The notes: generated from the sequence alone by a model not told the origin. Counted from the stretch's first letter, positions 6,019 to 14,063 are shown. The stretch is 22,466 nt of DNA from SFTH01 sp963643985 (GCA_963643985.1 CAVINP010000025.1:1-22466); one strand, 5' to 3'. A program made the numbers and translations.

Positions 6019-8163
6019 ATGGGTGCATGGATAATTGTCCTTGCAGTGATAATCCTGACGGTTGCCTATATCTTCTATAATTTCTTCCGTATCCGCAAAA
6101 TGGGCGAAGGTACGGCGGAAATGATCGAAATGGCGGAGATCATCCGCAGCGGCGCTTCGACATTCCTCAAGACGGAATACAAGACGATCTGCGTCGTGGT
6201 GGTTCTGGTCGCGCTGATCTTCTCGCTCTTTGTCGAAAAGACCAGTGGTATCACCTTCCTGATGGGTGCGTGCATGAGCAGCATCGTCTGCGTGCTGGGC
6301 ATGCGCAGCGCGACCTACGCCAACGTGCGCACGGCCAACAAGGCGCGTGAGTCCCTGTCCATCGGCGAGACCGTGAAGGTCGCGCTCTGCGGCGGCAGCA
6401 TCAGCGGTCTGGCCGTTCAGGCGTTCGGTATGCTCGGTCTGGTTATGGTGCTTCTGATCTGGAACGGCGTGGATGCAGGCGCAAGCGGTCACGGCCTGAT
6501 TGCCAACCTGCAGTGCAACCCCTCCATCATGCGCATCTCCTGCTATTCGCTGGGCTGCTCGCTGGTGGCCATGTTCAACCGCGTGGCCGGCGGCAACTAC
6601 ACCAAGGCTGCGGACATCTCCTCCGACATTCTGGCCAAACTTCGCCATGACATGCCCGAGGACGACAGCCGCGTGCCCAACGTCGTGGCAGACTTCATCG
6701 GCGACAACGTCAACGATATCGCCGGCAACTGCTCCGACCTGCTCGAGAGCTTCGTGGCAACCCTGTCCGCATCCGTCGCCATCGCCGTGACGCTGTTCAA
6801 CAACGCCATGGGCGGCGAGCTGACGGAGGAAATCAAGCTGGCCTTCCAGGCCACGTTTAAGGCTTCCACCATCTTCCCGATCGTACTGGCGGGCGGCGGC
6901 CTGCTGGGCTGCGTGCTGGGTCTGGCCTATGCGCAGTTCCGCAAGATGAGCGACAATCCCTCTCACGAGCTGAACCTTGCGACCTGGATTTCCGCGGGAC
7001 TCACCGTGGTGATCGGCTTCTTTGCGGCCATGATCGTGTTCAAGGGCAAGAATCTGGACTACCTCGGCTTTGAGTGCGGCTGGCTCAGCCCCTGGATTGC
7101 CGCGGTGCTGGGCATCGCAAGCGGCGTGGCCATCGGCTCCATCACCGAGTATTACACCTCCACCGACTACAAGCCCACCCGCAAGCTGGCCGAGATTGCC
7201 ACCGAGGGTGAAGCCTTCGTCATTACCAAGGGTGACGCCATCGGCTCCCGCTCCTGCCTGCTGCCCATACTCGTGATCGGCGTGGCACTGTTCATCTCCG
7301 GCAAGGTCTGCGGTACCTACGGCATTGCGCTGTCCTCCCTGGGCATGCTGGCCTTCGTCGGCGCGACGGTTTCCATCGATGCCTTCGGCCCCATCGCCGA
7401 TAACGCGGGCGGCCTGGCCGAATCCTGCCATCTGCCCGGCAACGTGCGCGTCATCACCGACAAGCTCGACTCCGTGGGCAACACCACCGCAGCCATCGGC
7501 AAGGGTTTTGCCATCGGCTCTGCGGCCTTCGCGACCGTGTCCCTGATCGTGGCATACGTCGGCTCCTATGCTGACAGCGCAACGCCCATACTGAACATGG
7601 CCAGCTACGTCGTCGTGGCCGGCGGCATCATCGGCGGCGCACTGATCGAGTACTTCTCCGCACTGCTGACCGACAACACCATCGAGTCTGCCAGACTGAT
7701 GGCAGATGAGGGCGACCGCCAGCTTTCCGTGCCCGGCGTGCTCGAAGGAAAGGTCAAGCCCGACTACAACAAGTGCATCGAAATGGCTGCCCGTCAGGCA
7801 CTCAAGACGATGCTGCTGCCCTCTGTCATGGCGCTGCTGATCCCCATCGTGGGCGGCTTCCTCTTTGGCGTTGAGTTCGTCGGCGGTCTGCTGATCGGTG
7901 CGACCATCGTTGCCATACCGCGTGCGCTGTTCATGGGCAACTCCGGCGGCGCATTCGACAATGCCAAGAAGTACATCGAGAGCGGCGCACTGGAGGGTCA
8001 CGGCAAGGGCTCTGCGGCGCACCATGCGGCCGTTACCGGCGACACCGTCGGCGATACCCGCAAGGACGTCGTCGGCGTTGCGCTGGACATCTTCATCAAG
8101 ACCATGTCCACCGTCGCCAACACGCTCTCCGTCGTGTTCAGAAACTTTACGCTGATCAAGTAA
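6019..8163 (+). CDS. hppA: K(+)-stimulated membrane-bound Na+/H+-translocating pyrophosphatase
   Basis: 714 residues from ATG 6019, preceded by AAGGAGGGGG; about 16 hydrophobic segments, the family norm. It couples hydrolysis of cytoplasmic pyrophosphate to ion pumping across the membrane. Substrate-site motifs include KAADISSDILAKLR (196-209), PEDD (213-216), GDNVND (228-233), DLLES with Glu243, FGPIADNAGG, GNTTAAIGKGF (487-497), NSGGAFDNAKKYIE and TGDTVGDTRKD. Ala491 after GNTT is the residue class of K+-dependent enzymes (K+-independent ones have Lys), and Glu243 is placed as in Na+-pumping members. Odd: the usual DVGADLVGKVE is changed to DISSDILAKLR, replacing the last Glu by Arg209, so this is a divergent branch. 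It is divergent from the KdpDE-like pair and has its own terminator. Confidence 0.92.
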   Translation: MGAWIIVLAVIILTVAYIFYNFFRIRKMGEGTAEMIEMAEIIRSGASTFLKTEYKTICVVVVLVALIFSLFVEKTSGITFLMGACMSSIVCVLGMRSATYANVRTANKARESLSIGETVKVALCGGSISGLAVQAFGMLGLVMVLLIWNGVDAGASGHGLIANLQCNPSIMRISCYSLGCSLVAMFNRVAGGNYTKAADISSDILAKLRHDMPEDDSRVPNVVADFIGDNVNDIAGNCSDLLESFVATLSASVAIAVTLFNNAMGGELTEEIKLAFQATFKASTIFPIVLAGGGLLGCVLGLAYAQFRKMSDNPSHELNLATWISAGLTVVIGFFAAMIVFKGKNLDYLGFECGWLSPWIAAVLGIASGVAIGSITEYYTSTDYKPTRKLAEIATEGEAFVITKGDAIGSRSCLLPILVIGVALFISGKVCGTYGIALSSLGMLAFVGATVSIDAFGPIADNAGGLAESCHLPGNVRVITDKLDSVGNTTAAIGKGFAIGSAAFATVSLIVAYVGSYADSATPILNMASYVVVAGGIIGGALIEYFSALLTDNTIESARLMADEGDRQLSVPGVLEGKVKPDYNKCIEMAARQALKTMLLPSVMALLIPIVGGFLFGVEFVGGLLIGATIVAIPRALFMGNSGGAFDNAKKYIESGALEGHGKGSAAHHAAVTGDTVGDTRKDVVGVALDIFIKTMSTVANTLSVVFRNFTLIK

Positions 8164-8172
8164 GAATGATAT

Positions 8173-8211
8173 GCCCCGGACGGCGAGATCTGCTGTCCGG
8201 GGCGTTTTTTT
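8173..8211 (+). terminator. Terminator of the pyrophosphatase gene
   Basis: GCCCCGGAC (8173-8181) pairs perfectly with GTCCGGGGC (8195-8203); after one G comes a run of seven T. It begins 10 nt after the pyrophosphatase stop codon. Confidence 0.93.
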
Positions 8212-8371
8212 CACGTTTTTTCGGGGAAGAAGTTTGGTTCATTGCAGGAAGTTGGGAGATTGACGAACCCCACCACCGCTTCCACTTTCAGAGAAGTTAT
8301 GAGCCCCGGTTGCCGCCCCTGAAAGGGGAGGTGCCGAGCATCAGCGAGGCGGAGGGGTTGTCGTTTCCCTG
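8212..8371. repeat. Non-coding stretch with a repeat-like GC segment
   Basis: No credible gene. The part near 8303-8362 (GAGCCCCGGTTGCCGCCCCT, the CCCCT-GAA-AGGGG hairpin at 8316-8328, then GGTGCCGAGCATCAGCGAGG) looks to me like a dispersed intergenic repeat seen in gut Firmicutes. Only one copy lies in the window, so the repeat status is from recollection and not shown here. Confidence 0.35.
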
Positions 8372-8375
8372 ATTC

Positions 8376-8541
8376 CTAGAGCGTGTTTCTAAATTCGCCA
8401 CGATGCATTTTCGGCGTCTTTGCCTGCATTTCTGCGTTGATTTCCCTTGATTTACCTCCAGTAAACCTGCGGAAAATCGCCTTGAACTGCAAGCAAATCC
8501 ACTCGAAACTGCACATGTCTCATTTTAGAAACACACTCTAG
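8376..8541. mobile_element. 166-bp palindromic MITE-like element with 18-bp terminal inverted repeats
   Basis: Left end CTAGAGCGTGTTTCTAAA (8376-8393) and right end TTTAGAAACACACTCTAG (8524-8541) are inverted repeats matching at 17 of 18 positions. The inside is also an imperfect palindrome: TGCATTTTCG...TTTGCCTGCATTTC on one side mirrors TGCAGTTTCGAG...TTTGCTTGCAGTTC on the other. The centre is TTTAC-CTCCA-GTAAA at 8451-8465, exactly the middle of the element. There is no ORF. CTAG at both tips could be a 4-bp target duplication (as made by IS5-type transposases) or part of the repeat. It would fold as one long hairpin in RNA or single-stranded DNA. A non-autonomous transposon or a REP-like structural repeat is the likely nature. 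Confidence 0.75.
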
Positions 8542-8610
8542 TCCTTGGCCCGTCCTACGGGGTCGCCGCTCATCACCGCACTGTTTTACCAATCAATATC
8601 TGCCGCTTCG

Positions 8611-9498
8611 TCAGAACAGGTCGAGCGAATTGTCAAGGTAGATCTTTTCCCGCACCATCAGCTGATATTCGGGCTTGGTCATGTAACAGAGCAGAAACTC
8701 CAGTACCAGGGCGCTGCCAAGGCTCCTGCCCTCGATCTTGAAATTCGAAAAGCCCATGGGCAGGTATGTGTTCTGAATGTCATCGGGGCCGATAAAGCCC
8801 GGGTTCTTCATAGCCTTTGAGAAGACGTAGCCCGCCGCAGCCTCGGGGGACGTGCAGACATGCTCCTGTCCGTCCAGGCCGAGATTCTTGCGGCAGACGG
8901 CCTCGTAGCAGGATTTTCTGTCCCTGCAGCCGAAGTCGCAGCATTCGTTGCAGAGAAATTCGAGCTTGTCCTTCAGCTTCTGCGGAATCGGGCGCAGGGT
9001 GTCAAAGGCCCTGTTCAGCCTGAAATCGGGCACGACATAGGCAAAATCGTCCCGTTCTGCCTCCCGCAGAAGCTCCTCGGGTTTTGTCAGTACCTTCGTG
9101 GTGGAGGATACGAAATAGAGATCGGGATAGTGCGCCTTCAGGTATGACAGCAGCAGTTCCGAATGAACGATCACGCCGTTGTGCCCGTACCGTTCAAAGA
9201 GCCTGCACAGCGCGTTGCATTTGGGGTCGGAAAGATGTTCCTCTTTCAGCAACGAATTGCTGAACGTCAGCCGCGCGGAAATGCCGTATTCGCGAACGAG
9301 GGAGAGCACCTGCCTTGCATCGGCGTTGCCGCTGCCCACGCGCCCGCCGCCCCAGATGCAGCCTTCGGGGGCACCGTAGATCGAAGCTATGTCGCACCAG
9401 TCATAGAAGTATTCGCGGTGCTCCCGGTAGAGCGGCAGAAACAGGCGATAGAGTTTATGGAATTCGAACAGTCCGGGCAGATGGTAGTGCGCGATCAA
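8611..9498 (-). CDS. U32-peptidase-like protein with a cysteine cluster, function unknown
   Basis: 295 residues from a TTG start at 9498 (first residues M-IAHYHLPGLF). AAAAAGGA lies 9 nt upstream, and a good promoter (9560-9532) lies inside the open frame further upstream, which excludes the ATG at 9588. No signal peptide or membrane segment. The alternating strand/helix pattern and SARLTFSNSLL, GVIVHSELLL and LYFVSSTTKVL suggest a TIM-barrel. Residues 183-202 carry six cysteines (C183, C186, C187, C191, C197, C202) in the context EFLCNECCDFGCRDR, like the LVNxxCxxxCxxR pattern of U32 proteins such as UbiU/UbiV and YhbU, some of which bind Fe-S. Assignment to U32 is tentative; an Fe-S site is inferred. 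It is divergently arranged with the NifX-like gene. Confidence 0.75.
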   Translation of the reverse strand: MIAHYHLPGLFEFHKLYRLFLPLYREHREYFYDWCDIASIYGAPEGCIWGGGRVGSGNADARQVLSLVREYGISARLTFSNSLLKEEHLSDPKCNALCRLFERYGHNGVIVHSELLLSYLKAHYPDLYFVSSTTKVLTKPEELLREAERDDFAYVVPDFRLNRAFDTLRPIPQKLKDKLEFLCNECCDFGCRDRKSCYEAVCRKNLGLDGQEHVCTSPEAAAGYVFSKAMKNPGFIGPDDIQNTYLPMGFSNFKIEGRSLGSALVLEFLLCYMTKPEYQLMVREKIYLDNSLDLF

Positions 9499-9531
9499 GC
9501 AATCATATCCTTTTTGTCGTATTGCAGCTTC

Positions 9532-9560
9532 AGTATAACATCTCGAGACGGCACAATCAA
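9532..9560 (-). promoter_or_regulatory. Promoter of the U32-like gene
   Basis: TTGATT (9560-9555), a 17-nt spacer and TATACT (9537-9532) on the minus strand. The start would fall near 9525, about 27 nt before the TTG start codon. Confidence 0.72.
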
Positions 9561-9572
9561 GCGAAATCCGGC

Positions 9573-9601
9573 TTGATTTTACGGGCAAAGAGTGCTATAA
9601 A
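9573..9601 (+). promoter_or_regulatory. Promoter of the NifX-like gene
   Basis: TTGATT (9573-9578), a 17-nt spacer and TATAAA (9596-9601). It is back to back with the U32-like promoter; the two -35 boxes are identical and only 12 bp apart. Confidence 0.72.
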
Positions 9602-9623
9602 TATAAGTAAGGAGGCGATTTGA

Positions 9624-10019
9624 ATGAAGATCGCGGTTACGTATCAGGACGGTATGGTTTTTCAGCATTTCGGACACAGCGAGCAGTTTAAGATCTACGA
9701 GGTGCAGGACGGCAAGATTGTCGGCAGCGAGGTTGCAGACACCAACGGCAGCGGACACGGCGCACTGGCCGTCTTCCTGGTCGCGCACGGCGTCGATGCG
9801 CTGATCTGCGGCGGCATCGGTCCGGGCGCACAGACGGCGCTGGCGCGGATGGGCATAAAGCTCTACGGCGGCGTGAGCGGCGAGGCGGATGCGGCGGTTG
9901 ACGCGCTGCTTGCAGGCAATCTGGACTATGATCCGGACGCGCATTGCGACCACCACGACCACGGCGAAGAGGGACATACCTGCGGCGAGCATGGCTGCGG
10001 AAATCACGGATGTCACTGA
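9624..10019 (+). CDS. NifB/NifX-type dinitrogenase iron-molybdenum cofactor family protein with a His/Cys-rich tail
   Basis: 131 residues; AAGGAGG lies about 8 nt before the ATG. Residues 1-105 match the small NifX/NafY-like fold: MKIAVTYQDGMVFQHFGHSEQFKIYEV at the start, and GVDALICGGIGPGAQTALARMGIKLYGG. Such proteins bind Fe-Mo or other metal clusters in nif systems, but stand-alone copies are frequent in anaerobes without nitrogenase and have no fixed role. Residues 107-131 hold eight His and four Cys (HCDHHDHGEEGH, then CGEHGCGNHGCH), a probable metal-binding tail. No nif genes are nearby. A metal-binding or metal-storage role is inference. Confidence 0.88.
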   Translation: MKIAVTYQDGMVFQHFGHSEQFKIYEVQDGKIVGSEVADTNGSGHGALAVFLVAHGVDALICGGIGPGAQTALARMGIKLYGGVSGEADAAVDALLAGNLDYDPDAHCDHHDHGEEGHTCGEHGCGNHGCH

Positions 10020-10038
10020 GAGAATTTGATTTCAATGG

Positions 10039-10070
10039 AAAAGGGATGGTAAGCGGTACCATCCCTTTTT
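10039..10070. terminator. Bidirectional terminator between nifX-like gene and DUF1846 gene
   Basis: GGGATGGTA (10043-10051) pairs with TACCATCCC (10057-10065), followed by TTTTT on the plus strand and, read on the minus strand, by TTTT. It serves both convergent genes. Confidence 0.9.
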
Positions 10071-10077
10071 GAATAAA

Positions 10078-11565
10078 TTACTTATGATACAGGCCGTTGG
10101 TCTCGTAGAGCGGATCGTAGGTAACGTTCAGCCCCAGGCGCTTGAACATGTCCTCATCCACGCGTGAGAGGATCACGGTCGAGTGCACCTCGCAGCCGCT
10201 GAGGCGATCGAGTGCATTCATGGCTCTGGCGGCCTGCGGATCGGTGGCCGCGCTGATGGCGAGTGCGATCAGCACCTCGTTTGTGTGCAGACGTGGATTG
10301 CGGTTGCCCAGATGCGTCAGCTTCAGTTCCTGAATGGGTTCGATGGTGGCAGGGGAGATCAGCTTGACCTCATCGGGAATGCCCGCCAGTTCCTTGAGCG
10401 CGTTGAGCAGTGCCGCCGAGGATGCACCCAGCAGGCTGCTGGTCTTGCCGGTCACCACGCGGCCGTCGGGCAGTTCTATGGCGGTGGCAGGCCCGCCGGT
10501 GGCTTCGGCAACGCGTCGCGCGGGCAGCACGGTGGAGCGCATCTCAGGAGAAATGCCCAGGGAGTGCATCAGCAGCTCCTGCTTTTTCAGCTCGCTCGGC
10601 TCGGCCAGCCCTTCGCGCAGGGAGCAGGCGCTTTTGAAGTAGCGGCGGATGATCTCCGCACGGGAAGCTTCGCAGCAGGCCGCATCGTCCACGATGGCAT
10701 AGCCCGCCATGTTCACGCCCATGTCCGTGGGACTCTTGTAGGGGCAGTGACCGTCGTTGATGCGCTCAAAGATCGCACGCAGCACGGGGAAGATTTCGAT
10801 GTCGCGGTTGTAGTTGACGGCGGTGGTGCCGTAGGCTTCCAGATGGAAGGGATCGATCATGTTCACGTCGTTCAGATCGGCGGTGGCAGCCTCATAGGCG
10901 AGGTTTACCGGATGCTTGAGCGGCAGATTCCAGATGGGGAAGGTCTCGAACTTGGCGTAGCCGGCCTGCACACCGTGCTTGTGCTCGTGATAGAGCTGGG
11001 AGAGGCAGGTGGCCATCTTGCCGCTGCCCGGGCCGGGCGCGGTGACCACCACCAGAGAGCGCGTCGTCTCGATATAGTCGTTCTTGCCGTAGCCTTCGTC
11101 GCTGACGATGCCGGCCACGTTGCCCGGATAATCCGGTATGCGGTAGAGGCGATAGACACGCAGCCCCAGCTTCTTCATGCGCGTTTCGAATATTTCCGCC
11201 GAAGGCTGACCCATGTACTGCGTGATGGCGATGGCACCGACATAGAGGCCGAAGCTGCGGAACACGTCCACCAGGCGCATCACGTCCGCATCGTAGGTAA
11301 TGTTCAGGTCGCCGCGCTTCTTGTTCTTTTCGATGTCGTTGGCGTTGATGGCAATCACGATCTCTGCCTGATCCTTCAGCTCCAGCAGCATGCGGATCTT
11401 GTTGTCCGGTGCAAAGCCGGGCAGCACGCGCGAGGCGTGATAGTCGTCAAAAAGCTTGCCACCGAATTCCAGATAGAGCTTGCCGCCGAACTGGGAGATG
11501 CGCTCGCGAATTCTGGCGGACTGCAGTTGAATGTACTTTTGGGAATCAAAACCGATCTTGTTCAT
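10078..11565 (-). CDS. UPF0371 / DUF1846 family protein
   Basis: 495 residues from ATG 11565 (MNKIGFDSQKYIQLQSARIR), with GGAGGAAGAG directly upstream; about 500 is normal for the family. The N-terminal region FGGKLYLEFGGKLFDDYHAS and the later ANDIEKNKKRGDLNITYD are hallmarks of DUF1846. Residues 176-184 (APGPGSGKM) form a P-loop-like turn, suggesting nucleotide or phosphate binding. The family is widespread in Firmicutes and has a solved structure, but no established function that I know. It has its own promoter and a leader hairpin that doubles as the terminator of the upstream asd transcript. Confidence 0.93.
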   Translation of the reverse strand: MNKIGFDSQKYIQLQSARIRERISQFGGKLYLEFGGKLFDDYHASRVLPGFAPDNKIRMLLELKDQAEIVIAINANDIEKNKKRGDLNITYDADVMRLVDVFRSFGLYVGAIAITQYMGQPSAEIFETRMKKLGLRVYRLYRIPDYPGNVAGIVSDEGYGKNDYIETTRSLVVVTAPGPGSGKMATCLSQLYHEHKHGVQAGYAKFETFPIWNLPLKHPVNLAYEAATADLNDVNMIDPFHLEAYGTTAVNYNRDIEIFPVLRAIFERINDGHCPYKSPTDMGVNMAGYAIVDDAACCEASRAEIIRRYFKSACSLREGLAEPSELKKQELLMHSLGISPEMRSTVLPARRVAEATGGPATAIELPDGRVVTGKTSSLLGASSAALLNALKELAGIPDEVKLISPATIEPIQELKLTHLGNRNPRLHTNEVLIALAISAATDPQAARAMNALDRLSGCEVHSTVILSRVDEDMFKRLGLNVTYDPLYETNGLYHK

Positions 11566-11581
11566 GCCTCTTCCTCCACAT

Positions 11582-11611
11582 AAAAACGGACACCCGTATT
11601 TGGGGTGTCCG
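11582..11611 (-). terminator. Terminator hairpin inside the DUF1846 leader, downstream of asd
   Basis: On the minus strand CGGACACCC (11611-11603) pairs with GGGTGTCCG (11595-11587) over a 7-nt loop, followed by five T. It lies after the DUF1846 promoter and 16 nt before its start codon, so it can end asd read-through and may also attenuate DUF1846. Confidence 0.85.
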
Positions 11612-11632
11612 GTCATTTCTTGTGCCCCAACC

Positions 11633-11661
11633 ACTATAGCACTTGGGGACGGCTCATGCAA
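11633..11661 (-). promoter_or_regulatory. Promoter of the DUF1846 gene
   Basis: TTGCAT (11661-11656), a 17-nt spacer and TATAGT (11638-11633) on the minus strand. The transcript would start about 15 nt before the terminator hairpin. Confidence 0.68.
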
Positions 11662-11717
11662 GAAAACTTAGGTAAAATCGGGCTCGCCGAACTATTTCAC
11701 CGGCCACTCTCCTCTGA

Positions 11718-12728
11718 TCAGCCCATGATCAGCAGCTCGGCGATCTGCACGCAGTTCGTGGCTGCGCCCTTGCGGATCTGGTCGCCGCAGCACCAGAGCG
11801 TAAGGCCGCGCTCATCATCGATCAGATCGCGGCGGATGCGGCCGACGTACACCAGATCCTGATCGCTCGTGTCAAGCGGTGTGGGATAGTTGCGGCCGTT
11901 CAGGTCATCGGTCAGCACGCAGCCGGGCGCATTTCTGACAGCCTCGCGGGCCTGTTCCACGGTGATGGGATCGCGTGTGATGAACTGGGCGGAGATGGAA
12001 TGGCTGCGCATGACCGGCACGCGTACGCAGGTGCAGCAGACCTTCAGATCGGGCAGGTGCATGATCTTGCGGCCCTCGTTCTGCATCTTCATCTCTTCCG
12101 TGGTATAGCCGTTCTCAAGTTCGGAGCCGATCCGGGGTATGACGTTGGAGAGGATTTGGCAAGGGAAGGTGCTGCTCGCGAGTGCCTCGCCCTTGGCGTA
12201 GGCCTGAATCTGATTTTCCAGCTCGTTCATGCCCTCAACACCCGCGCCGGAAACCGCCTGGTAGGTACAGGCCACGATGCGCTCGATGGGGGAGAGACGG
12301 CGTATGCCGCCCAGTGCCACCATGGTGATGATGGTCGAGCAGTTCGGATTGGCGATGATGCCGTGATGTCTGAACGCGTCTTCGGGGTTGATCTCCGGCA
12401 CTACCAGCGGTATGTCATCCACCATGCGGAAGGCGGAGGAATTGTCGATGAACACCGCACCTGCGGCCACGATGGCAGGGGCGAAGTGCTGTGCCATGGC
12501 GTTGCTCACCGCGCCCAGCACGAAGTCCATGCCCTTGAAGGAAGCTTCGGTCGCTTCCTGAATAGCTACGGATTCGCCGTTGAATTGGATCATCTTGCCT
12601 GCGCTGCGGGCACTGGCCAGCGGCAACAGCTTTGCAACGGGGAATTTGCGCTCTTCGAGCACGCGAATCATCTGCTGACCGACCGCGCCGCTTGCACCCA
12701 GTATAGCCACGTTGTACTGCTTCTTCAT
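11718..12728 (-). CDS. asd: Aspartate-semialdehyde dehydrogenase
   Basis: 336 residues, full length. It reduces aspartyl phosphate to aspartate semialdehyde with NADPH, the branch point to lysine and to threonine/methionine. The Rossmann motif GASGAVGQQM is at 11-20; NSSAFRM at about 96-102; the catalytic Cys130 lies in ANPNCSTI; QAVSGAG follows, and the conserved His is in VPVMRSHS. AAGGAGG lies about 8 nt before the ATG. It starts 12 nt after lysC and is the last gene of the hom-lysC-asd operon. Confidence 0.96.
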   Translation of the reverse strand: MKKQYNVAILGASGAVGQQMIRVLEERKFPVAKLLPLASARSAGKMIQFNGESVAIQEATEASFKGMDFVLGAVSNAMAQHFAPAIVAAGAVFIDNSSAFRMVDDIPLVVPEINPEDAFRHHGIIANPNCSTIITMVALGGIRRLSPIERIVACTYQAVSGAGVEGMNELENQIQAYAKGEALASSTFPCQILSNVIPRIGSELENGYTTEEMKMQNEGRKIMHLPDLKVCCTCVRVPVMRSHSISAQFITRDPITVEQAREAVRNAPGCVLTDDLNGRNYPTPLDTSDQDLVYVGRIRRDLIDDERGLTLWCCGDQIRKGAATNCVQIAELLIMG

Positions 12729-12740
12729 GTTTTTGCCTCC

Positions 12741-14057
12741 TTATCCCATAAAGCCTTCGTAGAGCGTGCGGATCGTGCGCTCGAAGTCCTTGTTGTCCAC
12801 GCCGACGATGATGCTGATCTCCTCGGAGCCCTGCGCGATCATGCGGATGTTGATATTTTTCTCGCCCAGTGCCCCAAAGAGCTTGGCCGAACTGCCGGGG
12901 ACGCTGACCATCCTGCGGCCGACGGACGCGATCAGGGCGATGTTGTCGTCCATCTTCACGCGGTCCGGCTTGAGCTCGCGCTTGATGTCGGCGATGATGT
13001 CATAGATGCGATCGCGTATCTGGGCGGTGGGCAGCACGACGTTGAAACTGTCCACGCCCAGCGTGATGTGCTCGACTTCAACTTTGTACATCTCCAGCAT
13101 TTCCAGCGTGCGCCTGATGATGCGCGTGTCGGTGGAGATGTGCTTCTGGTAGATCGTGAGCACGGTGAAGCTTCTGCGCCCCGCAATGCCGGTGATCAGG
13201 CCGTTGGGGGCCAGAGAATCGTCGATGCGATCCAGTATCATCGTGCCCGCGTCCTGCGGACGGTTTGTGTTGCGGATGTTCAGCGGAATGTTCTTTTCCT
13301 TGACCGGCAGTATGGATTCCTCGTGCAACACGGACGCGCCCATGTAGGACAGCTCGCGCAGCTCCTGATAGGTGATGTACTCGATGGGCTTTGGATTGCT
13401 TACCACCTTCGGATCAGCCATCAGTATGCCGGAAACATCCGTCCAGTTTTCGTAGATGTCCGCGTCGAGTGCATTGGCGACGATGGCGCCGGTGATGTCG
13501 CTGCCGCCGCGGCTCATCACGCGGATGCGGCCGTTGGGCAGTGCGCCGTAGAAGCCGGGCATCACGAAGCGTGGATTGCGCACGGCCTTCTCGGCGATGG
13601 CGGCATAGGTGCGCTCAAAATCGACCTGACCGTCATAGGAGAAGAATACACACTCTGCTGCGTCCACAAAGCTGTAGCCCAGATACTCGCTCATCAGCCG
13701 CGCCGTCAGGTATTCACCGCGGGAGACCAGATAGTCCACGGAGATGTCACGGTTGAGCTCGGAACGCAGCCGCCTGAACTCGCTCTCCAGGTCGAACTTC
13801 AGGCCCAGCTCATCGCGGATGGCATAGTAGCGGTCCTCGATCATGGAGAATATATCTTCATAGGATACGCCATAGTTGATGTGCGCGTGCGTCAGGTAGA
13901 GCAGATCCGTGATCTTGCTGTCCTTGCTGCTGCGCTTGCCGGCCGCGGACACGACCACAAACATGCGCCCCGGATCCGAGGTAATAATATCCTTTACCTT
14001 TTTGAACTGCTCCGCGCCCGCCAGAGACGAGCCGCCGAATTTTGCAACCTTCAGCAT
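12741..14057 (-). CDS. lysC: Aspartate kinase (monofunctional, with tandem ACT domains)
   Basis: 438 residues. It phosphorylates aspartate, the first committed step of the aspartate family. KFGGSSLAG is at 6-14, VVVSAAGKRS at about 34-43, SRGEYLTARL in the middle and SRGGSDITGA near 199-208, all typical kinase motifs. Two C-terminal ACT segments (about 295-345 and 372-438, the latter with SVGRRM, LFGALGEKNINI and GSEEISI) suggest feedback control by lysine and/or threonine. Its start is 6 nt after the hom stop. Being in the hom operon, a threonine-pathway isozyme is likely; which amino acid inhibits it cannot be read from the sequence. Confidence 0.95.
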   Translation of the reverse strand: MLKVAKFGGSSLAGAEQFKKVKDIITSDPGRMFVVVSAAGKRSSKDSKITDLLYLTHAHINYGVSYEDIFSMIEDRYYAIRDELGLKFDLESEFRRLRSELNRDISVDYLVSRGEYLTARLMSEYLGYSFVDAAECVFFSYDGQVDFERTYAAIAEKAVRNPRFVMPGFYGALPNGRIRVMSRGGSDITGAIVANALDADIYENWTDVSGILMADPKVVSNPKPIEYITYQELRELSYMGASVLHEESILPVKEKNIPLNIRNTNRPQDAGTMILDRIDDSLAPNGLITGIAGRRSFTVLTIYQKHISTDTRIIRRTLEMLEMYKVEVEHITLGVDSFNVVLPTAQIRDRIYDIIADIKRELKPDRVKMDDNIALIASVGRRMVSVPGSSAKLFGALGEKNINIRMIAQGSEEISIIVGVDNKDFERTIRTLYEGFMG

Positions 14058-14063
14058 AGTGCA

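Noticed and set aside
6001..8214. 737-residue open frame on the minus strand
   Set aside because: It is antisense to the pyrophosphatase; composition is His/Gly/Asp-rich shadow sequence without domains, and no promoter or ribosome binding site fits.
10183..11583. 466-residue open frame on the plus strand
   Set aside because: Antisense to the DUF1846 gene, with shadow-type composition.
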